From positions 1 through 41,639 of the forward strand of contig JACCTS010000245.1 of NCBI GenBank assembly GCA_013812245.1: 41,639 bases of DNA, read 5' to 3'. Shown here in pieces: positions 33,671 through 40,236 of this stretch. The first letter of the stretch is position 1, and every line of letters begins with the position of its first letter. Under the pieces are notes generated by a model. That model did not search any database. It saw only the letters and a program-made list of their open reading frames with translations, and was not told the DNA's origin. Origin of the DNA: Rubrobacter sp. (GTDB lineage: Bacteria; Actinomycetota; Rubrobacteria; Rubrobacterales; Rubrobacteraceae). A program made the translations under genes and the position numbers.

Positions 33671-34663
33671 TCAGACCGCGTTGTAGAGTAGGAGGTAATA
33701 GAGGAAGAAGCCAGCCGCCGAGAAGGCAACCTGCACGATCCAGAAGCGCACCACGATCTTGTTCTCCTCCCACCCGGAGAGCTCGAAGTGGTGGTGGATG
33801 GGGGCCATCTTGAAGACCCTGCGCCCCGTCGCCTTGAAGAAGCCGTACTGGATGATGACCGAGAGAGCCTCTATGACGAAGAGCCCCCCGATCACCGGCA
33901 AGAGCATCTCCGTTTTGGTCAGCACGGCCGCCGCGCCCAGCACGCCTCCGATGGCCAGCGAGCCAGTGTCCCCCATGAACACCTGCGCCGGATGGGCGTT
34001 GTACCAGAGGAAACCGATGATCGCCCCAACCATCGCGCCGCAGATGATCGCCACGTCGTACTGGCGTTCCAGGAACGCGATGGCCGTGTACGCCGTGAGG
34101 GCGATGGCCCCTGTCCCCGCCGCCAGCCCGTCCAGCCCGTCGGTCAGGTTGACGGCATTCGTAACCCCGGCAAGCACCAGCAGCAAGAAGACGCTGAAGA
34201 GACCAATCCCGATGATCCCAGGCCCCAGCACCAGGTTCCGGTCCAGCCCCGGCACGATCACGTTCTGCGTCACGCCCACGTAGCGCAGCGCCAGCACGTC
34301 GGCCAGCACGACCGTCACGGCGAGAAGCAGAAACTTGTACTTCACGCTCAACCCTTCGCTGCGCCTCTTGGAGATCTTTTGCCAGTCGTCGTAAAGTCCG
34401 ATTCCGGCCGTCACCGCCACCAGCAACAACGTCGCGACGGTCGGCCAATTGAACCGCGCCACCACGACCAGCGCCGCCAGCAAACCAGTCAGCATGACCA
34501 CCCCGCCCATCGTGGGTGTTCCAGCTTTGATCAGGTGGGTCTGGGGCCCCTCTTCCCGCACGAACTGGCCGAACTTGCGCATCTGAAGAAACTCTATGAA
34601 CTTCGACCCCAGCGCCACCGTAACCAGGAACGCTATCGCCGCGGCCAGCACAACGCTAAACAA
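33671..34663 (-). CDS. mraY: Phospho-N-acetylmuramoyl-pentapeptide transferase
   Basis: MraY transfers phospho-MurNAc-pentapeptide to undecaprenyl phosphate, making lipid I. The 330-residue integral membrane protein has about ten segments and the family motifs GTPTMGGVVML, LYDDWQKISKRRSEGLSVKYKF with the DD pair, NAVNLTDGLDGLAAG, VFMGDTGSLAIGG and MAPIHHHFELSGWEENKIVVRFW. The start is TTG 34663, overlapping the murF stop by 8 bases. Confidence 0.97.
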   Translation of the reverse strand: MFSVVLAAAIAFLVTVALGSKFIEFLQMRKFGQFVREEGPQTHLIKAGTPTMGGVVMLTGLLAALVVVARFNWPTVATLLLVAVTAGIGLYDDWQKISKRRSEGLSVKYKFLLLAVTVVLADVLALRYVGVTQNVIVPGLDRNLVLGPGIIGIGLFSVFLLLVLAGVTNAVNLTDGLDGLAAGTGAIALTAYTAIAFLERQYDVAIICGAMVGAIIGFLWYNAHPAQVFMGDTGSLAIGGVLGAAAVLTKTEMLLPVIGGLFVIEALSVIIQYGFFKATGRRVFKMAPIHHHFELSGWEENKIVVRFWIVQVAFSAAGFFLYYLLLYNAV

Positions 34664-36044
34664 GAGCTAAACTTTCTCTCAACCTTCGGGTCAACCGTTC
34701 GAGCCCCACACCCCTCGAACCCTTGACCACAACGTAGTCTCTGGTCCTCAAGTGATCGCCGAGCTTCTCCGCCGCTGCCTCCGAGTCCTCGAAGAGTATC
34801 GCCTCGTCGGGAAAGACCTCAGCGTACCAGCGGGCCTCATCCCCGACGCAGACGAGCAGGTCCACGCCGAGTTCCGCGGCGAGCCGTCCGGCCTCGCGGT
34901 GGTATTCGCGCGCCGCCGGGCCGAGCTCGAACATGCCGCCGAGCACGGCGACGAAGCGGCGTCCCTGGCGTAGAGCCTGGTCGGCCCCGTAGCGCAGGAC
35001 GGCCGCGACGGCGGCCGGAGAGGCGTTGTACGAGTCGTCGTAGACCACGATGTCGTCCCTGAGGCGGTGGATCTCGCCGCGAAGGCCCGTGCGCCGCAGA
35101 CGGGCGAGCCCCCTGGCGCTGGTATCGAGGTCGAGGCCGAGGGCGAGGGCTCCACCAAGCGCGGCCAGGAGCGGCGGGACCAGGTGCGTCCCGAACACCG
35201 GACACCGGACCTCGGCCGAGCGGTCGCCGAAGTGCGCGACAAAGCGCAGCCCTTCCTCGATGTCCTCGACCTCAGACGCCCACAGGTCCGCGTCATCCGC
35301 GCCCTCTCGGGCGAAGGTTATGCGCTGCCCGAGCTTCTTCCCCAGGCCGGTGGCCGCCTCCGGTACACCCAGCGGGTACACGAAAGCTCCGTCATCGGGA
35401 AGGGCAAGCGCCAGCTCGCCCTTCGTGGCGGCGATCCCTTCGACGTTTCCGAATGACTCGAGATGCATCGGGACAATGGCCGTCAGGACGCCGACCCCCG
35501 GAGGGGCTATTCCGCACAGGTGCTCAATATCCCCAGGGTGGGTGGCGCCCATCTCCAGGACGAGGACCTCTGTGCGCTCGTCCGCCGCCAGCACCGTGAG
35601 CGGAAGCCCGATCTCATTGTTGAAATTACCTTCCGTCGCCGAGACTTTCTTGCCGGCCACGCGGAGGATGGTCGCCAGCGCGTCCTTGGTCGTGGTCTTC
35701 CCAACGCTGCCGGTAATGCCGACGACGGTGGTGGCTGCGGCGTCATCCTCGGCTTCCCGCGCAAGGTTCCAGCGGGCCAGCCGTTGCAGGGCGTCCAGCG
35801 GATCCTCCACCACGAGCGTGGGGACATCGAGCGGCCGATCGGCCACGGTGGCGGCCGCGCCGCGCGAGTCGGCTTCGGGCGCGAAGTCCGCTCCGTCCGT
35901 CCTTCCCCGAAGGGCGAAAAAGAGATCCCCCTCCCTCACGCGCCGGGAGTCCACAGCCGCGCCCCGGACGAGCGCGTCGCCATCGGCGCCCACCAGTTCG
36001 CCACCGATGGCATGGGCAATCTGCGAGAGGAAGCCGGACCTCAT
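34656..36044 (-). CDS. murF: UDP-N-acetylmuramoyl-tripeptide:D-Ala-D-Ala ligase
   Basis: MurF adds D-Ala-D-Ala to complete the muropeptide. The 462-residue product has an N-terminal UDP-binding domain (ALVRGAAVDSRRVREGDLFFALRG), the ATP loop VVGITGSVGKTTTKDAL, TEGNFNNEIGLPLTVL, LEMGATHPGDIEHLC and the C-terminal DDSYNASPAAVAAVL and LGGMFELGPAAREYH. ATG 36044 overlaps the ftsI stop as ATGA. In most clusters murE lies between ftsI and murF; here it is absent. Confidence 0.97.
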   Translation of the reverse strand: MRSGFLSQIAHAIGGELVGADGDALVRGAAVDSRRVREGDLFFALRGRTDGADFAPEADSRGAAATVADRPLDVPTLVVEDPLDALQRLARWNLAREAEDDAAATTVVGITGSVGKTTTKDALATILRVAGKKVSATEGNFNNEIGLPLTVLAADERTEVLVLEMGATHPGDIEHLCGIAPPGVGVLTAIVPMHLESFGNVEGIAATKGELALALPDDGAFVYPLGVPEAATGLGKKLGQRITFAREGADDADLWASEVEDIEEGLRFVAHFGDRSAEVRCPVFGTHLVPPLLAALGGALALGLDLDTSARGLARLRRTGLRGEIHRLRDDIVVYDDSYNASPAAVAAVLRYGADQALRQGRRFVAVLGGMFELGPAAREYHREAGRLAAELGVDLLVCVGDEARWYAEVFPDEAILFEDSEAAAEKLGDHLRTRDYVVVKGSRGVGLERLTRRLRESLALV

Positions 36045-37921
36045 CGGGCCTTCGCTCCTGAGGTCCGGCGGTCTGGCGGGACGTTGAAGTAACCCAGGGT
36101 GAAACCCATCACGTCGTGGAAGGCCGGCGCTGCGGCGACCTCGCCCCAGTAGGTGGTACCGGGGTCGTCTACCGCTATCAGGGCGACGTATTCGGGGTCC
36201 GTAGCCGGGACGAACCCAATAAAGGAGGCCACGTACTCATCGCCGTAGGTGCCGGTATCGGGGTCCACCGTCTGCGAGGTGCCGGTCTTGCCACCCACCG
36301 TATAACCGGGGATCTGGGCCTTGTAACCCGATCCTTTATCGACTACGCCCTGCAGCATTCCGCGTACTATATCCGAGGTCTTTTCGCTTATCACTCGCTG
36401 GCCCGCAGGCTCCGGATCGTCGCGCTTCACCACATGGGGTGTGATCCTTTGCCCGCCGTTGACGAGCGCCGCGTACCCCGAGACGAGCTGCAGCGGAGTA
36501 ACCGAGAGCCCTTGCCCGATAGGAATGTTGCCGATAGACGAGCCGCTCCAGTCCTCGTAAGCGGGGACCACCCCAGGGTTCTCGCCCCACAGGTCCACGC
36601 CCGTAGCCTGCCCGAACCCGAAGCTACGGATGTATTCGGACAGCTTCCGCCCGCCCAGGTCCTGCGCCACATGCACCGCCCCGACGTTGCTCGACTCCCG
36701 CAAGACATCGGCGGGAGTCATTATCTCCGTCTCGTGCGGCTGCGAATCATGGATCACACGGTCCGCGACCGTCATGTGATCTGCAATGACATACCTGGTG
36801 TCCGTCGTGACCACGTTCTCCTCTAGCGCCGAAGCCACGGTAAAGGCCTTGAACGTAGACCCGGGCTCGTAGGGATCGGTCAGCACCCTGTCCCTCTGCG
36901 CTTCGGCTGAGGCTTCTTCAATGTTGTTGTTGTCGTAGCTCGGCACGTTGGCGAGGGCCACGATGGAGCCGTCATCGACCCGCATCATCACCCCGACAGC
37001 GCTCCTGGCCTTGTTCTTCTCGACGGTCTCGGCAAGAGCTTTTTCCAGCTCTTGCTGGACGGCGATATCCAGGGTGAGCGTCACGTCCTCGCCGTTCTTC
37101 AAGGTATCGTCGTAGCGCTCCTCCACCCCGCCGAACGCCTCGTCGTAATCTCCCAGGTGTCCTGTCACCTGGCTTGCGAGCGTTCCATCCGGGTACACGC
37201 GGACGGCGTCCGGGGCCACCGTGATCCCGTCTATGCGGAGTGCCCAGATGGCATCCGCCTTCCGAGGGTCCACGCCGGTGGCAACGACGCTGTATCCAGA
37301 GAGCTCGCCGTCGGGGCCGCGCTTCGTCAACAAGTGTTCTATCTTATCCGCACTTTGATCCGTCTCGGGACCGATGACGGAGGCCAGCGCGTCGGCGGCT
37401 TTCGCCGGCTCCTGTATCTGATAGGGGGTGGCGATCACGCGCACGGTGTCGTGGCTGGTCGCCAGCTTCCTGCCGTCCGCGCTCAGGATATCGCCGCGTC
37501 CCCGCGCCGCAAGCTCCGACGCGTCGGAGATCTGCACGGCGGCGAACGCCTGATCCCCCCTTCCGTCCGTGATGCTCAAATGCGCCGCCCGCGCACCCAG
37601 CAGGACACCTGCGAGCGCGACCATGGCGATCACCAGCCGTACCCGTCCCCGGCCAACCGTCCGGGGCGGGGTACCCGAATTGGAAGCGACCCGCCCCGAT
37701 GTACGACGGCGCGCCCGGCGGTTCTGGGGAAGCTGAACGACCCGGCCCCCGGAGCCCCGGCGGTCACGCCCGCTGGTGCTGCGCGCGGTCGCGCCACGGT
37801 CGCCACGAGTCGTGGTCCGGTTCCGAGGGACACTCTTGCCGCGGGTTCCGCGAGTGGAGCGATCCCGAGCCGTGCTATTGGGGGTTCTCCCTTTTCTTCT
37901 GTCCCCCACTTTGCCTGCCAT
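36041..37921 (-). CDS. ftsI: FtsI/PBP3 septal transpeptidase with a long basic N-terminal tail
   Basis: FtsI (PbpB) cross-links septal peptidoglycan with FtsW. The 626-residue class B PBP has the active-site motifs PGSTFKAF (SxxK, near residue 350), RESSNVGAV (SxN) and VGGKTGTSQ (KTG). The dimerisation domain starts after the transmembrane segment VRLVIAMVALAGVLLGARAAHL. About 95 residues before this segment are Arg, Ser, Thr and Gly rich and probably disordered in the cytoplasm, as in mycobacterial PbpB. ATG 37921 has AGGGAGG directly adjacent; GTG four codons on is an alternative. The first 47 bases overlap ftsL. Confidence 0.95.
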   Translation of the reverse strand: MAGKVGDRRKGRTPNSTARDRSTRGTRGKSVPRNRTTTRGDRGATARSTSGRDRRGSGGRVVQLPQNRRARRRTSGRVASNSGTPPRTVGRGRVRLVIAMVALAGVLLGARAAHLSITDGRGDQAFAAVQISDASELAARGRGDILSADGRKLATSHDTVRVIATPYQIQEPAKAADALASVIGPETDQSADKIEHLLTKRGPDGELSGYSVVATGVDPRKADAIWALRIDGITVAPDAVRVYPDGTLASQVTGHLGDYDEAFGGVEERYDDTLKNGEDVTLTLDIAVQQELEKALAETVEKNKARSAVGVMMRVDDGSIVALANVPSYDNNNIEEASAEAQRDRVLTDPYEPGSTFKAFTVASALEENVVTTDTRYVIADHMTVADRVIHDSQPHETEIMTPADVLRESSNVGAVHVAQDLGGRKLSEYIRSFGFGQATGVDLWGENPGVVPAYEDWSGSSIGNIPIGQGLSVTPLQLVSGYAALVNGGQRITPHVVKRDDPEPAGQRVISEKTSDIVRGMLQGVVDKGSGYKAQIPGYTVGGKTGTSQTVDPDTGTYGDEYVASFIGFVPATDPEYVALIAVDDPGTTYWGEVAAAPAFHDVMGFTLGYFNVPPDRRTSGAKAR

Positions 37922-38297
37922 CCTCCCTGTTACCGCTATAAACCTTCAAGTCCACGCCTTCGGGGTCCCGCATCTTCAACTCCTCGCGGGCGAGAGGCCG
38001 TATCCTGCCGGGGCTCGAAAGCTCCGCGACCCGCACCTCGAGATTCTCCCGCTCGGCCGCAGCGTGAGCGTTGAGTCCTTCCAACTCCGCCACCCGGTCA
38101 CCGAGTCCGGCGGATACCGTGTGCAGGTAGACGCTCCCCAGCATCAACAGCACCGGCACCACCACCAGCATCACAAACCCCCGCCGCTCCCTCGTCTTCT
38201 TGCCCTTTGAAGAACGAGAGACCGTGCGTCTCGAGGGCCGCATGGAGGGGCTCGGACCGGGAGACCGGACCGGGCGCCCTCGCTGCGGCGCGGCCAT
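37875..38297 (-). CDS. ftsL: FtsL-like septum formation initiator protein
   Basis: FtsL pairs with DivIC/FtsB in the FtsQLB complex that activates FtsWI. The 140-residue product has a basic cytoplasmic N-terminus (RPSRRTVSRSSKGKKTRERRG), one transmembrane helix (FVMLVVVPVLLMLGSVYLHTV), a leucine-zipper-like extracellular coiled coil (LGDRVAELEGLNAHAAAERENLEVRVAEL) and the family segment RIRPLAREELKMRDPEGVDLKVY. ATG 38297 shares a base with the rsmH stop (TGATG). The call rests on topology and position, since FtsL sequences diverge. Confidence 0.85.
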   Translation of the reverse strand: MAAPQRGRPVRSPGPSPSMRPSRRTVSRSSKGKKTRERRGFVMLVVVPVLLMLGSVYLHTVSAGLGDRVAELEGLNAHAAAERENLEVRVAELSSPGRIRPLAREELKMRDPEGVDLKVYSGNREDGRQSGGQKKRENPQ

Positions 38298-39238
38298 CAG
38301 CGATCATCCCGTCCGACATCTAGCGGCTCCGCAGTCCTGAACGCCACCCTGAGCCGCGCGGAAGCGCTCCGAGGGTTCTCTTCGATCTCCTCTTCCGAAG
38401 GCCGCCGGACGCCCCCCCGGCGGAAGACGGGCCGCGCTCCACACACGCAGACCGGCAACTCCGGCGGACAGACGCAGCGTCCCTCCCTGTCCGAGATGAA
38501 GCGCTTGACGGCGCGATCCTCGCCGGAGTGAAAGGTGATCGCAACCAATCTCCCGCCTGGAGTCAATAGTCTCTCCGCCGCCTTCAGCGCCCGCTGAAGC
38601 CCACCCAACTCATCATTGACGTGCACGCGCACGGCCTGAAACACCCGCTTGGCCGGGTGCCCGCCCCGCTCCGCCCAACCGACCGCAGCCCTCACGGCGT
38701 CCGCAAGGTCCAGCGTCGTCGAGAGTGGACGGCGGCGCGAGATCTCTCGCGCTACTCGCCGGGCTTTGCCACGGGGAACGCCCCCGTACCCGGAGAGCAC
38801 CCGCGACAGCTCGCCCTCGTCTACCGTGTTGAGAAAGTCCGCTGCGGAGATTCCGGAGTCCGGGTCCATCCGCATGTCCAGCGGACCTTCCGCGACGTAG
38901 CTGAAACCGCGTCCAGCCTCATCCACCTGATAGCTCGACAGCCCGAGATCGAAGAGGATCGCATCCGCCCGCTCTCCCTCGTCGACCATCTCCCACAGCA
39001 TCTCGTCGTAGGCGCCAGGTGTGAAGGTGAAACGTTCGTCGTGGATATCGGCAGCCCGGCGCACGGCGTCGGGGTCACGGTCGATACCGATGAGTCTTCC
39101 TTCAGGGCCAAGGTCTCCGAGTATTCGCCGAGAGTGTCCCCCGCCCCCGAAGGTGGCGTCCACGACCACGTCCGCCCCCGCCGGATCGAGCGCAGCCACA
39201 GCCTCCTCCAGCATGACCGGCAGATGGGAAGCGGTCAT
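38297..39238 (-). CDS. rsmH: 16S rRNA m4C1402 methyltransferase
   Basis: RsmH (MraW) methylates N4 of C1402 in 16S rRNA with S-adenosylmethionine. The 313-residue product starts MTASHLPVMLEEAV and shows the SAM loop VVDATFGGGGHSRRIL, GIDRDPDAV, ILFDLGLSSYQVDEAGRGFSY, PLDMRMD and TFHSGEDRAVKRFI. A Cys cluster (CVCPPELPVCVCG) near the C-terminus may bind metal, as in many relatives. The ORF-track start lies inside mraZ. ATG 39238 overlaps the mraZ stop (TGATG), with GTG 39241 as an option. Confidence 0.96.
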   Translation of the reverse strand: MTASHLPVMLEEAVAALDPAGADVVVDATFGGGGHSRRILGDLGPEGRLIGIDRDPDAVRRAADIHDERFTFTPGAYDEMLWEMVDEGERADAILFDLGLSSYQVDEAGRGFSYVAEGPLDMRMDPDSGISAADFLNTVDEGELSRVLSGYGGVPRGKARRVAREISRRRPLSTTLDLADAVRAAVGWAERGGHPAKRVFQAVRVHVNDELGGLQRALKAAERLLTPGGRLVAITFHSGEDRAVKRFISDREGRCVCPPELPVCVCGARPVFRRGGVRRPSEEEIEENPRSASARLRVAFRTAEPLDVGRDDR

Positions 39239-39678
39239 CACCCGGTGAACTCCCGGCCGGCAAACTCTTCCACTATCTCCGCGAACATCTCGTCCGCACC
39301 TTCCACGTAACGGTCCCACTCTTCGGTACTCCAGATCTCCAGCCTGTCGTCAACTCCCGCGAGGGTCACGTCCCTGCTCAACCCCGCGTACCGTGCCAGC
39401 TTCGTAGGGATCAAAACCCGCCCCTGGCGGTCGAGCGTCGCCTCGAAGGCCATCGAAAAGAACATCCGCGAGAGCTGACGTCCCTTCGCGGAGAGGTCGG
39501 CGTTCGCCTTGATGTTCGCCTTGAACGCCGCCCACTCATCCTGCGGGAAAGCGAACAGACACCGATCCACGCCTTTCGTGATCACGATCCCACCCTCAAA
39601 GTAGGACCGGAGCCGGGAGGGGAGAGTCAGACGCCCTTTCTCGTCCAGGGTGTGCTCGTACTCGCCTAAAAGAGCCAG
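39238..39678 (-). CDS. mraZ: MraZ transcriptional regulator, probable CTG start
   Basis: MraZ is a SpoVT/AbrB-type ring-forming DNA-binding protein that controls the dcw operon. The ORF track begins at codon 32 (115 residues) and misses the first AbrB-like repeat. Upstream the same frame reads LLGEYEHTLDEKGRLTLPSRL, the expected N-terminus, before ITKGVDRCLF, and then FEATLDRQGRVLIPTKLARYAGL as the second repeat. No ATG, GTG or TTG lies between it and an in-frame TAG at 39708. A CTG at 39678, 7 bases after AAGGA, gives MALLGEYEHTLDEKG and 146 residues, the family length. I therefore place the start at this CTG. It is the first gene of the cluster. Confidence 0.88.
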   Translation of the reverse strand: MALLGEYEHTLDEKGRLTLPSRLRSYFEGGIVITKGVDRCLFAFPQDEWAAFKANIKANADLSAKGRQLSRMFFSMAFEATLDRQGRVLIPTKLARYAGLSRDVTLAGVDDRLEIWSTEEWDRYVEGADEMFAEIVEEFAGREFTG

Positions 39679-39688
39679 AGCCTCGTCC

Positions 39689-39713
39689 TTCCACTACACT
39701 CCATTTTGACCCA
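39689..39713 (-). promoter_or_regulatory. Probable MraZ operator: three TGG repeats at 10-bp spacing
   Basis: On the minus strand TGGGT, TGGAG and TGGAA begin exactly 10 bases apart, directly upstream of mraZ, and the third box runs into the AAGGA ribosome-binding site. In E. coli MraZ binds TGGGN direct repeats separated by 5 bases in its own promoter region, the same geometry. Binding here is inferred. Confidence 0.6.
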
Positions 39714-39724
39714 CGACTGCGAAG

Positions 39725-39753
39725 ATTCTTGCATACCTGACAAAAAACCGCAA
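39725..39753 (-). promoter_or_regulatory. Possible dcw promoter
   Basis: TTGCGG, 17 bp and AAGAAT on the minus strand lie just upstream of the three TGG boxes, so a transcript start near 39718 would put the boxes in the early transcribed region. The match to consensus is modest. Other choices such as TTGTCA as -35 exist. Confidence 0.35.
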
Positions 39754-39825
39754 TCTGAGAGCTCCCTAAGGTGCCGAAGGGCCGCAATGAGCCTAATCAG
39801 GGCCTCTCTACCCTCCTACCCAGGG

Positions 39826-39840
39826 TATAGGGACCCTATA
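39826..39840. repeat. Perfect short palindrome TATAGGG-A-CCCTATA in the mraZ-tRNA gap
   Basis: A 7-bp inverted repeat with one central base, overlapped by a second inverted pair ACCCT/AGGGT to its left (39809-39826) and flanked by CTCTA/TAGAG. It may be a regulator site or a weak transcript hairpin between the tRNA genes and mraZ. The rest of 39754-40020 shows no credible gene. Confidence 0.35.
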
Positions 39841-40020
39841 GAATAGAGATTGAAAGGTGAAAAACGGTGATCTTGGACGGGGTAGAGATTGCGTACGAAG
39901 CACGGAAGATGTGGAGGGTACGGATAAGGTGGCCCAATATGTTGGGCATTGGGGAAATAGATGCGGGGTTGGTGGCGAGGGTCAGACTTTTGGCGGTGAT
40001 GCGCGATCTTGGTGAGGGGG

Positions 40021-40094
40021 TGGGCCCACCAGGACTCGAACCTGGGACCGTCCGATTATGAGTCGGATGCTCTAACCAACTGAGCTATGGGCCC
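40021..40094 (-). tRNA. tRNA with CAU anticodon (tRNA-Ile2 or elongator tRNA-Met)
   Basis: The 74-base cloverleaf is complete: acceptor GGGCCCA/TGGGCCC, D-arm AGCTCAGTTGGTTAGAGC, anticodon stem TCCGA/TCGGA with loop CTCATAA, T-arm CCAGG-TTCGAGT-CCTGG, discriminator A. CCA is not encoded. The loop CUCAUAA occurs both in elongator Met and in Ile2, whose C34 becomes lysidine. The acceptor pairs C4-G69, C5-G68 and C6-G67 match known TilS determinants, which favours Ile2. Confidence 0.93.
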
Positions 40095-40125
40095 TGGGTG
40101 CCGACCGCACGTCGCGCCAGGCCAG

Positions 40126-40198
40126 CTCCCCCGGCTGGACTCGAACCAGCAACCCTCTGATTAACAGTCAGATGCTCTGCCAATTGAGCTACAGGGGA
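40126..40198 (-). tRNA. tRNA-Asn (GUU)
   Basis: The 73-base cloverleaf has acceptor TCCCCTG/CGGGGGA, D-arm AGCTCAATTGGCAGAGC, anticodon stem TCTGA/TCAGA with loop CTGTTAA (anticodon GTT), T-arm GCTGG-TTCGAGT-CCAGC and discriminator G. CCA is not encoded. It lies 31 bases before the CAU tRNA and 38 bases after the dnaG stop, all on the same strand, so the three may share transcripts. Confidence 0.95.
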
Positions 40199-40236
40199 AA
40201 GCTTCCTATAGATTATACGGTCGAAGCGGTCTGGCT

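Noticed and set aside
33660-34448. 262-residue minus-strand ORF over mraY
   Set aside because: Alternate frame of mraY, Arg/Gly-rich, no family.
35050-36092. 345- and 209-residue plus-strand ORFs over murF
   Set aside because: Antisense shadows of murF, low-complexity Ser/Arg-rich translation.
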